Part shown: positions 1 to 6,524 of the stretch, one piece after another
How the letters are laid out: the number at the start of each line of letters is the position of its first letter
Position numbering within the stretch: the first letter of the stretch is position 1
Assembly (NCBI GenBank): GCA_021604265.1
Contig: BQIY01000124.1
Location: 1 to 6,703 of the forward strand
From: Nitrospirales bacterium
GTDB lineage: Bacteria; Nitrospirota; Nitrospiria; Nitrospirales; UBA8639
DNA length: 6,703 bases
Direction of reading: 5' to 3'
Notes under the pieces: generated by a model
Seen by the model: only the letters and a program-made list of their open reading frames with translations
Databases searched by the model: none
What the model was told of the DNA's origin: nothing
Program-made: the position numbers and the translations under genes

Positions 1-1554
1 TTTCTTACAGGGATACTCTATCCCCTGTGTTTTCCCAACTTGAACTTTGGATGGCTAGCCTGGATCATGCTGGTCCCGCTTCATTTGGCCGTTGACGGCC
101 TCTCGCCAAAACAATCGTTTTGGTGGGGCTGGTTTGCAGGCACCCTCGGGTTCGCGGGCACCGTGAGTTGGGTCATTACCGCCATGCATTCCTATGGTCA
201 GGTCCCCTTGGTGATTAGCATGTTCCTCATGATCTTACTCGCCGGGTACCTCGGACTCTATATCGGGCTTTACACTCTGGGCCTCTCTTGGTTCAAACCA
301 TCTCCACACATCACCTGGCTTGTGGCACCATGTCTTTGGGTCGCGCTTGAACTCCTACGAACCTATTTGTTTAGTGGATTTCCCTGGGCGCTCCTCGGCT
401 ATTCACAATATCAATGGCTCTCGGTCATTCAGATTGCAGACATGACGAGCGTCTACGGGATTTCATTCATTATTGTGTTAACAAACGTCATGATCTATCA
501 GTGTATTTGCTGGGGAAAAACTAAGCTGGCTCAAGACCAGACGCCTTTCCCCTGGCCGACCGTGGCGGCGACCATTGGCATTCTCGGACTCACCCTCGCC
601 TATGGAACTTGGCAACTTGACCAACACACCAATGCCCATACCTCGGCTCGCTCGCTCCGAATCGGTGTCGTACAAGGGAATATTGATCAGGCTCGAAAAT
701 GGGATGAAACCTACCGTCAGGAAACAGTCAACCGCTACAACCGCTTGAGCCGTCAAGCCGCCGCCGACAATACCGATCTACTGATCTGGCCTGAGTCAGC
801 GACCCCGTTTTTCTTCGAACGGGAACCTCATTATCAGCAACAAGTTGCTGCTGTTGTCCAAGAGACAAATACCCCTTTGCTATTTGGCAGCCCGACGCTG
901 CGCCGACACCAAGACGGCAGTCCCTACCTGATGAACAGCGCCTATCTGCTAATGCCGCAAGGACAAATTGCCGGACGATATGATAAACGCCATCTTGTTC
1001 CATTTGGGGAATACATTCCTCTCCGGTCAATATTATTTTTTCTCGATAAGCTCGTTGTGGGAATTGGAGACTTTCGGTCCGGCGTCGGTCCTATGACCGT
1101 CACCCTGCCTCAGCAGGATGCACGGCCGTCTCTCAACTTTGGTGTCGCCATTTGCTTTGAGGTCATCTTTCCAAATTTGGTCAGACGCATGGCCAAGGAA
1201 GGTGCGGATTTTCTCGTCACGATAACCAATGATGCCTGGTTTGGGGATTCCGTTGCCCCCTACCAACACTTTGGCATGGTTGTCTTTCGAGCTGTGGAAA
1301 ATCGGGTCGCGTTTGCCCGATCTGCCAATACCGGCATTTCAGGATTTATTGCCCCCACAGGTCACATTCTTGCTACCACACCAATTTTTACGCAAGAGGC
1401 TCTGACCGGAACCATCCCGCTTCGGACAACCACCACATTTTATTCGCAAAATGGCGATGTGTTTGCCTGGAGTTGTGTTATACTGCTGACGATATGCGCG
1501 TGGACACAACGTCGCCGAACCCGTCAGACCAACCATGCCATATTGCATTCCTAA
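1..1554 (+). CDS. lnt: Apolipoprotein N-acyltransferase, 5'-truncated by the window edge
   Basis: Lnt transfers an acyl chain from a phospholipid to the N-terminal cysteine of diacylated apolipoproteins, the last step of lipoprotein maturation in the inner membrane. The frame is open from base 1 and the residues before the first possible start (TTG at 40) already look like the family's N-terminal membrane segment, so the real start lies upstream; 517 residues are visible. About six hydrophobic segments fill codons 1-210 (counted from base 1), including a Trp/Gly-rich one near 40-63. A carbon-nitrogen hydrolase (nitrilase-like) domain follows from about codon 220. The catalytic triad is visible: Glu265 in WPES, Lys329 in YDKRHLVPFGEY, and Cys385 in AICFE. 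A last membrane helix lies near the C-terminus, before an Arg-rich tail, which is the normal Lnt architecture. It lies 27 bases before prfB and is probably co-transcribed with it. Identity is firm; only the N-terminus is missing. Confidence 0.95.
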   Translation, partial: FLTGILYPLCFPNLNFGWLAWIMLVPLHLAVDGLSPKQSFWWGWFAGTLGFAGTVSWVITAMHSYGQVPLVISMFLMILLAGYLGLYIGLYTLGLSWFKPSPHITWLVAPCLWVALELLRTYLFSGFPWALLGYSQYQWLSVIQIADMTSVYGISFIIVLTNVMIYQCICWGKTKLAQDQTPFPWPTVAATIGILGLTLAYGTWQLDQHTNAHTSARSLRIGVVQGNIDQARKWDETYRQETVNRYNRLSRQAAADNTDLLIWPESATPFFFEREPHYQQQVAAVVQETNTPLLFGSPTLRRHQDGSPYLMNSAYLLMPQGQIAGRYDKRHLVPFGEYIPLRSILFFLDKLVVGIGDFRSGVGPMTVTLPQQDARPSLNFGVAICFEVIFPNLVRRMAKEGADFLVTITNDAWFGDSVAPYQHFGMVVFRAVENRVAFARSANTGISGFIAPTGHILATTPIFTQEALTGTIPLRTTTTFYSQNGDVFAWSCVILLTICAWTQRRRTRQTNHAILHS

Positions 1555-1570
1555 CGGCATGACTTAAAAA

Positions 1571-1576
1571 AAGGAG
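1571..1576 (+). promoter_or_regulatory. Ribosome binding site of prfB
   Basis: AAGGAG ends 5 bases before the ATG at 1582. This is the clearest Shine-Dalgarno sequence before any gene in the window. It settles the prfB start at ATG 1582, in the zero frame that runs into the internal UGA, rather than at a TTG (1616) in the downstream frame. Confidence 0.85.
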
Positions 1577-1581
1577 ATCAA

Positions 1582-2689
1582 ATGCTGGAAGACATTCGGA
1601 CCCGCATGACCACTATTGCCAATCATATTACCGACCTACGGAGGTCTCTTTGACCTCCCTCGCCTAAAAACTGAACTCGACGAGCTCGAACAAGAAACCG
1701 CTCAGCCAGACTTTTGGAAAGACGCGAACAACGCGGCAAAAGTCGGTCGCCGGCAAGCAACGATTGAACGTGACATTCAGCGAGTCACAGATTTCGAGCG
1801 GCACTATAGCGACTTAGAAGCCCTCGTTGAGCTGATAAAGGAAGAGGAGGATGCAGAACTCCAACAAGAATTAGACTCAGGATTAGAACAAATCGAAGCC
1901 GCACTCGAAGCCTGGCAGCTCGAACGTCTCCTTTCCGGTCCACATGACCACCGCCCGGCAATCTTAAGTCTATATCCAGGCGCTGGAGGAACAGAATCTC
2001 AAGATTGGGGTCAAATGCTCATGCGGATGTACGTTCGCTGGGCAGAAGAAAAAGGGTATACCGTCGAGACGATTGACTTACAGCCTGGGGACGAAGCCGG
2101 AATCAAGAGTGTCACACTCGGAATCACAGGCCTTAATGCCTACGGCTATTTAAAAGCCGAAGCGGGGGTTCATCGGTTAGTGAGAATTTCTCCATTTGAT
2201 GCCAACAAACGACGGCATACCTCGTTCGTCGCCGTTGGCGTGTATCCCGAGCTAGATGATGATGTGGAAGTCACGATTGATGACAAAGATCTCAAAATTG
2301 ATACATTTCGAGCGGGCGGAGCGGGCGGGCAGAATGTCAACAAAGTGGAAACCGCAATACGTATGACCCATATCCCCACCGGCATCGTCGTTCAATGCCA
2401 GAACGAACGATCACAGCTTCAAAATCGCATGGGAGCCATGCGGGTGTTGAAAGGCAAACTGTTTGAATTGGAGCAAAAAAAGAAAGAAGCGGAATTTCAA
2501 AATATTGTGGGAGAAAAAAAGGACATTGCCTGGGGAAGTCAGATTCGTTCCTATGTGTTTCAACCCTATCAGATGGTGAAAGACCATCGAACCAACCACG
2601 AATCAGGGAACGTCCCTGCCGTGATGGACGGAGCATTGACCCCATTTATTGAAGCATATCTGAAACACATGGCCTCACTTCAATCATAA
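1582..2689 (+). CDS. prfB: Peptide chain release factor 2, with +1 programmed frameshift (join 1582-1650, 1652-2689)
   Basis: RF2 recognises UAA and UGA in the ribosomal A site and triggers hydrolysis of the peptidyl-tRNA. Translation starts at ATG 1582, reads 23 codons to CTT (1648-1650), meets TGA (1651-1653), and continues in the +1 frame at GAC (1652). The joined product is 368 residues, close to the 365 of E. coli RF2. The helical N-terminal domain is followed by the stop-codon-reading domain with the RF2-type tripeptide Ser-Pro-Phe at 203-205, and by the catalytic loop Gly-Gly-Gln at 248-250 (context GAGGQNVNK). The residue aligned with Thr246 of E. coli K-12 RF2 is alanine here. RF1 carries PxT, not SPF, so RF2 is certain. 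The frameshift makes synthesis self-limiting: ample RF2 terminates at UGA, scarce RF2 lets the shift occur. The gene ends in TAA and is followed 70 bases later by lysS, as in many bacteria. Confidence 0.97.
1633..1658 (+). repeat. Overlapping inverted repeats around the frameshift signal
   Basis: AGGTC (1642-1646), which holds part of the stimulatory Shine-Dalgarno-like element, can pair with GACCT upstream (1633-1637, loop of 4) or with the same motif downstream. The downstream pairing is longer: GGAGGTC (1640-1646) is perfectly complementary to GACCTCC (1652-1658), seven base pairs with a five-base loop that contains the CTT slip codon and the T of TGA. The two hairpins exclude each other. 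The complementarity is seen directly; a role in tuning frameshifting is inference, and the translating ribosome would melt the structures. Confidence 0.5.
1640..1654 (+). promoter_or_regulatory. prfB +1 programmed frameshift site
   Basis: The site reads GGAGG, three bases (TCT), then CTT TGA C. This matches the known RF2 signal: an internal Shine-Dalgarno-like element three bases upstream of a CUU slip codon, a UGA stop with poor-context C after it, and GAC as the first codon of the new frame. The spacing equals that of E. coli (AGGGGG-UAU-CUU-UGA-C). The peptide runs ...RRSL then DLPRL, joining smoothly across the shift. Identification rests on direct sequence reading and the well-established RF2 mechanism. 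Confidence 0.96.
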
Positions 2690-2721
2690 ATTATTTCGCC
2701 TCAGAGTGAGAAAGGGTGCTC

Positions 2722-2748
2722 TTGATAAGATAAGCCATGGTATACAAT
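2722..2748 (+). promoter_or_regulatory. Candidate sigma-70-type promoter for lysS
   Basis: TTGATA (2722-2727) and TACAAT (2743-2748) lie 15 bases apart in the 70-base prfB-lysS gap. The -10 box matches TATAAT at five of six positions; the spacer is shorter than the usual 17. A transcript would begin near 2755, only about five bases before the lysS ATG, and no Shine-Dalgarno sequence precedes that ATG. No convincing terminator was found in the gap, so readthrough from prfB is also likely. Confidence 0.35.
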
Positions 2749-2750
2749 GG
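2735..2750 (+). repeat. 16-bp imperfect palindrome before lysS
   Basis: CCATGGTATACAATGG is an inverted repeat centred on GTATAC with seven of eight base pairs matching. It covers the candidate -10 box and ends nine bases before the lysS start. It could be an operator or simply chance; no known regulator site is recognised. Confidence 0.35.
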
Positions 2751-2759
2751 TGTTGACTG

Positions 2760-4247
2760 ATGGATGAATTAAACGACCAACAAATTCAGCGACGAGAAAA
2801 ACTCGATACATTGAAAGACCTCGGGATCTCACCCTACGGTCTTCGCTATGATACCACGCATACCGTTGCGGAAATCATTGCATCGTATAACACTAAAAAG
2901 AAAGAGGAACTAGACACCGATCATATCCCCTGCAAGATTGCAGGACGCATTGTCGCATTGAGACGATTTGGCAAAGCCGCATTTGCAACATTGCAAGATG
3001 GAGGCGATCGGCTTCAGGTCTATCTCAAACAAGATATAATCGGCATAGAATCCTATACCATCTCCAAAGAATTCGACCTTGGCGATTGGATAGGGGTAGA
3101 AGGACGATTGTTTCGAACCAAAACGGATGAGTTGACGGTTGAGGTCAAAGCCTTGGCGTTTCTTGCCAAAGGACTACAACCTCTCCCTGAAAAGTGGCAC
3201 GGGCTCACCGATATCGAGACACGTTACCGCCAACGATACGTTGACCTCATTGCGAATCCTGACATTCATCACACCTTTCGAATGCGGAGTCAGATTGTTT
3301 CGCAAATTCGAACGTTTCTCACTGAACGCGGATTTTTAGAGGTCGAAACTCCCATGATGCAGCCGATTCCCGGTGGAGCTGCGGCTCGCCCCTTTGTGAC
3401 TCACCACAACACACTGGACATCGATCTCTACTTGAGAATTGCGCCAGAACTCTACCTCAAACGTTTAATTGTCGGCGGACTTCGTCGAGTCTTTGAAATA
3501 AACCGGAATTTTCGAAATGAAGGCATTTCAACCATTCATAATCCTGAATTCACGATGTTGGAATTTTATCAAGCCTACGCGGACTATCACGATCTCATGA
3601 ATCTCACAGAGGAACTCTTTTCCGGCCTCGCTACGACCGTATGCGGCAGCACGACAATTGATTACCAAGGGCAGTCAATCGACCTGACGCCCCCCTGGCG
3701 TCGGGTACCGTATTTAGATGCTGTTGTGGAAGTGAATCAGGTGGATCCAGCGATTTTAACGGACCTGGGAAAGGCCGTCGAAGTCGCCAAATCGCTCAAT
3801 GTCCATATTGAGCCTGAAAAGGGCTTGATTCCTGTCCTCACACAACTGTTTGAAGCGACGGTTGAACCCACACTCGTACAGCCCACATTTATTACAGATT
3901 TCCCAATCGAAATCTCCCCGCTGGCTCGACGGAAGGACGCCAATCCGGCATTGACTGATCGCTTTGAATTATTTATAGGCGGCCGGGAACTCGCCAACGG
4001 ATTTTCCGAGTTGAATGACCCGATTGACCAACGACAACGATTTGAAGCACAAGTCGAGCAACGAGCAGCCGGCGACGATGAAGCCCACTACCTCGATGAA
4101 GACTTTCTTCGGGCATTGGAGTACGGGATGCCCCCAACAGCCGGTGAAGGCATCGGTATCGACCGCTTGGTGATGCTGCTGACCAATCAAGCCTCGATAC
4201 GAGACGTCATCCTCTTTCCTCAACTCCGCCCGGACAAATCCTTGTGA
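2760..4247 (+). CDS. lysS: Lysyl-tRNA synthetase, class II
   Basis: LysRS charges tRNA-Lys with lysine using ATP in the cytoplasm. The 495-residue protein has the usual bacterial length and order: a short N-terminal helix beginning MDELNDQQIQRREKL, an OB-fold anticodon-binding domain (about 60-150), then the class IIb catalytic core. Motif 1 includes GFLEVETP (191-198). Motif 2 has the ATP-binding Arg252 in FRNEG (251-255), followed by HNPEFTMLEFYQAY. Motif 3 is GEGIGIDR (462-469) with Arg469. An isoleucine (259) sits just before HNPEF, where E. coli has arginine; some LysRS also lack arginine there, so activity is not in doubt. The start at ATG 2760 is fixed by an in-frame TGA at 2754-2756. 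There is no clear Shine-Dalgarno sequence. The TGA stop overlaps the lolC start by four bases (GTGA), which suggests translational coupling. Confidence 0.96.
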   Translation: MDELNDQQIQRREKLDTLKDLGISPYGLRYDTTHTVAEIIASYNTKKKEELDTDHIPCKIAGRIVALRRFGKAAFATLQDGGDRLQVYLKQDIIGIESYTISKEFDLGDWIGVEGRLFRTKTDELTVEVKALAFLAKGLQPLPEKWHGLTDIETRYRQRYVDLIANPDIHHTFRMRSQIVSQIRTFLTERGFLEVETPMMQPIPGGAAARPFVTHHNTLDIDLYLRIAPELYLKRLIVGGLRRVFEINRNFRNEGISTIHNPEFTMLEFYQAYADYHDLMNLTEELFSGLATTVCGSTTIDYQGQSIDLTPPWRRVPYLDAVVEVNQVDPAILTDLGKAVEVAKSLNVHIEPEKGLIPVLTQLFEATVEPTLVQPTFITDFPIEISPLARRKDANPALTDRFELFIGGRELANGFSELNDPIDQRQRFEAQVEQRAAGDDEAHYLDEDFLRALEYGMPPTAGEGIGIDRLVMLLTNQASIRDVILFPQLRPDKSL

Positions 4248-5527
4248 GCATGCCCTACGAAATATTCGTCGGGCTTCGCTATCTTCGGGCCAAACGACGC
4301 CAGCGAACTATTTCCCTTAATACGTTTATTTCTATTGCCGGAATTACCCTTGGCGTGGCTGCGCTCATTGGCACATTGGGGATCATGACGGGATTCAAGG
4401 AAGATCTTCAATCAAAAATTCTTGGGACGACCGCACACATCATTGTTCAAGAGCGTGGGATCCCGAATATGAGCGACTATACAACCGTGCTCAAACAAGT
4501 GGAAAAAGTCCCTCATACACTCGCCGCCGCACCATTTATTTATAAACAAGTTCTCCTCTCGTCCAAATCGGGGGTTCAGGGGATTATTTTACGAGGCATT
4601 CACCCTGAAAAAGAATCTCAAGTGACAGAATTAGCCGCTAATCTGAAATATGGCGCATTGCCTGACCTGGAACATCCTCCGGACACGTTGCAGACACCGC
4701 ATTCCCAAAAGACTCCAACTCCACAAACACCGGCGAAGGCCAAGCCTGGAATTTTTCTTGGCAAAGAATTGGCCGCCCGCCTCGGACTCTTCCTGGGGGA
4801 TCCCGTCAATGTTGTTTCACCCGTTGGCCCCATTAATGCCCTGTCCATGACTCCCAAAATTCGACCGTTTGTGGTTACGGGAATTTTTGAGTCCGGCATG
4901 TATGAATATGATTCGTCCTTAGCCTATATCTCCCTCGCCCAAGCGCAGGAATTTTTCAACTTGGGAGATACGGTAACCGGCATTCAAATCAAAGTCGATG
5001 ACGTGTTTCAAGCCAGTTCCATCGCTCAAGACATTGAGATGACTCTCGGTCCATCGGTATCCGCAAAAGATTGGATGCATCTCAATCGAAATTTATTTTC
5101 AGCTCTCAAGCTTGAAAAGACCATGATGTTCCTCCTACTGGTTCTCATCACGCTCGTCGCGTCTTTTAATATTGTTGGAACCTTAACGATGATCGTGAAT
5201 GAAAAGCAGCGGGAAATCGCTATTTTGAAAGCCATGGGCTCCACCCCTAATTCCATCATGCGGATATTCATGCTCAACGGGCTCGTGATTGGGCTCACTG
5301 GAACCGCGATTGGAATTCCTTTAGGCTACACATTCTTATGGCTGATTCAAAACTATTGGACTTTTGACGCCTCGGTCTACTACATCTCTCGAATTCCTGT
5401 TCACGTACTCGGACTGGACGTGGCCCTCGTGGCCATATCAGCCATCATCATTAGCTTTGCCGCGACACTCTACCCATCATGGCAAGCCGCGAAGCTCAAC
5501 CCCGTGAGTGCTCTTCGCTATGAGTGA
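4244..5527 (+). CDS. lolC: Lipoprotein-releasing ABC transporter permease (LolC/LolE family)
   Basis: This is the inner-membrane subunit that, with LolD, extracts mature lipoproteins from the inner membrane and passes them to the LolA carrier. It has 427 residues, slightly longer than E. coli LolC (399) and LolE (414). The layout is typical: a basic N-terminus, first membrane helix (about 27-49), a large periplasmic domain (about 50-290), then three helices in the FtsX-like part (about 294-315, 340-368, 389-415). EKQREIAILKAMGS (320-333) is the conserved cytoplasmic coupling segment that contacts the ATPase. The end, YPSWQAAKLNPVSALRYE, is characteristic of the LolC/E family. A Pro/Thr/Gln/Lys-rich stretch at 147-168 looks like an insertion. 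Start is GTG 4244, overlapping the lysS stop; ATG 4250 is an alternative, two residues shorter. LolC and LolE cannot be told apart here, and no second permease gene is adjacent. Confidence 0.92.
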   Translation: MSMPYEIFVGLRYLRAKRRQRTISLNTFISIAGITLGVAALIGTLGIMTGFKEDLQSKILGTTAHIIVQERGIPNMSDYTTVLKQVEKVPHTLAAAPFIYKQVLLSSKSGVQGIILRGIHPEKESQVTELAANLKYGALPDLEHPPDTLQTPHSQKTPTPQTPAKAKPGIFLGKELAARLGLFLGDPVNVVSPVGPINALSMTPKIRPFVVTGIFESGMYEYDSSLAYISLAQAQEFFNLGDTVTGIQIKVDDVFQASSIAQDIEMTLGPSVSAKDWMHLNRNLFSALKLEKTMMFLLLVLITLVASFNIVGTLTMIVNEKQREIAILKAMGSTPNSIMRIFMLNGLVIGLTGTAIGIPLGYTFLWLIQNYWTFDASVYYISRIPVHVLGLDVALVAISAIIISFAATLYPSWQAAKLNPVSALRYE

Positions 5528-6239
5528 ACCGGCCCCTCACCTCCACTCAACGGGCTCGCCGTTACTTGAGATTCAAGACCTTCACAAGACGTTCTACCTC
5601 GGACAACAGCGGGTCGACATATTACAAGGAATTAACTTGACCATTCAGCGTCAAGAAATGATCTCAATTATCGGAGCATCCGGGGCGGGGAAAAGTACCT
5701 TACTGCACATCATGGGAACGTTAGATAAGCCAACGCAAGGCATGCTGACCTACGAAGGACAGCAACTTCTGAACATGACCGAATCCGCGTTAGCCGACTT
5801 TCGTAACCGCCGTCTCGGCTTTGTCTTTCAATTCCATCATCTCCTTCCGGAATTCACGGCGCTAGAAAATACCTACCTGCCGGCACTCATTCAACGACAA
5901 CCCAAAAATCAAGCCCGTGAAGCGGCAAAGGCTCTACTGGAAGAAGTCGGACTCTCTCATCGCATGCATCATAAACCAGGGGAACTCTCGGGTGGGGAAC
6001 AACAGCGGATTGCCGTTGCCAGGGCCTTGATTCGAAACCCAGACCTTGTCCTTGCAGATGAACCGACGGGAAATTTAGACAGCCATACCGGGGATTCGCT
6101 GTTTGCCATGTTGCGAAGCTTGAATCAACGGCGAGGCACAGCATTTGTCATCGTGACACATAATGAAAAGCTTTCGGCACAATCAGATCGGCTGATTCAT
6201 CTTCAAGATGGCCTCATCACCGAAGATCGTGTACTCTGA
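5520..6239 (+). CDS. lolD: Lipoprotein-releasing ABC transporter ATPase LolD
   Basis: LolD is the cytoplasmic ATPase that powers lipoprotein release by LolC/E. The 239-residue protein has all nucleotide-binding-domain motifs: Walker A GASGAGKST (52-60, Lys58), a Q-loop region reading FQFHHLLPEFTALEN, the ABC signature LSGGEQQ (156-162), Walker B LVLADE with Asp180 and catalytic Glu181 followed by PTGNLDS, and the H-loop His214 in VTHNE. The FQFHHLLPEFTALEN stretch is almost the same as in E. coli LolD and separates it from related MacB or FtsE ATPases. Length is close to the 233 of E. coli. ATG 5520 is chosen: its sequence ATGAGTGA overlaps the lolC stop by eight bases, suggesting coupling. 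GTG 5508 would add only four residues (MLFA). It is the last gene of the + strand run; no convincing hairpin terminator lies in the 60 bases after it. Confidence 0.95.
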   Translation: MSEPAPHLHSTGSPLLEIQDLHKTFYLGQQRVDILQGINLTIQRQEMISIIGASGAGKSTLLHIMGTLDKPTQGMLTYEGQQLLNMTESALADFRNRRLGFVFQFHHLLPEFTALENTYLPALIQRQPKNQAREAAKALLEEVGLSHRMHHKPGELSGGEQQRIAVARALIRNPDLVLADEPTGNLDSHTGDSLFAMLRSLNQRRGTAFVIVTHNEKLSAQSDRLIHLQDGLITEDRVL

Positions 6240-6299
6240 TATTGAGACCGTTCTCGCCTCACAACACGAAGAGGACTGAAAGAAGGGCGGCACTGGGAC

Positions 6300-6524
6300 T
6301 TATCGAGCTGCGGTAATCCGGTCTTTGATCACATCAAACGTCGCCTTCGGCACTACTTGTTTCGCCACCAGCTCGCCGCGCAACCGATACGGTCGATTGG
6401 CGACCACCTCTTCCGCGACTTCTTTCGTTAATCCAAGAAATAAGATGAGATCGCTCGCCGAGGCTTTGTTGATGTTAACCAACTGCATTTTTTTCCCTGA
6501 TGACGGTGACCGAACACCTGCCAT
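6300..6524 (-). CDS. Helix-hairpin-helix (ComEA-like) domain protein, C-terminal portion of a broken gene
   Basis: The 74 residues from ATG 6524 hold a Ser-rich linker and then a helix-hairpin-helix region (about 15-72): LVNINKASASDLILFLGL, then VAEEVVANRPYRLRGELVAK, then VPKATFDVIKDRI. The NINKAS opening and the KATFDVIKDRI ending are typical of ComEA-type HhH domains, which bind DNA without sequence specificity in some family members; the role of this protein is unknown. ATG 6524 is the only usual start codon between the upstream in-frame TAA (6657-6659) and the domain, apart from an internal ATG at residue 13. No Shine-Dalgarno sequence precedes 6524, and coding-like sequence continues in the same frame upstream, so this is more likely the tail of a longer interrupted protein than a complete small gene. 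It converges on lolD with a 60-base gap. Confidence 0.6.
   Translation of the reverse strand: MAGVRSPSSGKKMQLVNINKASASDLILFLGLTKEVAEEVVANRPYRLRGELVAKQVVPKATFDVIKDRITAAR

Noticed and set aside
40..42. TTG as the lnt start codon
   Set aside because: The frame is open back to base 1 and the residues before TTG fit the Lnt N-terminal membrane segment, so the gene continues off the left edge.
1616..1618. TTG as the start of release factor 2
   Set aside because: It would give a foreign N-terminus and ignore the strong Shine-Dalgarno/ATG at 1582 and the canonical frameshift site.
2702..2710. Terminator hairpin after prfB (CTCA/TGAG around 2700-2710)
   Set aside because: The stem is four base pairs with a three-base loop and no following T-run.
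3534..3536. Ile259 in the LysRS motif 2 loop as evidence of a defective enzyme
   Set aside because: The invariant motif 2 and motif 3 arginines and HNPEF are intact, and the position before the histidine varies in the family.
4618..4899. 93-residue - strand reading frame within lolC
   Set aside because: It is a shadow of the lolC coding sequence with no ribosome binding site or recognisable domain.
5508..5510. GTG as the lolD start
   Set aside because: It adds only MLFA, has no ribosome binding site, and deepens the overlap with lolC; ATG 5520 is the simpler choice.
6240..6299. Bidirectional terminator between lolD and the convergent HhH gene
   Set aside because: Only 4-bp complementarities (for example GAGA/TCTC) and no T-run are visible, which is not enough to call a terminator.
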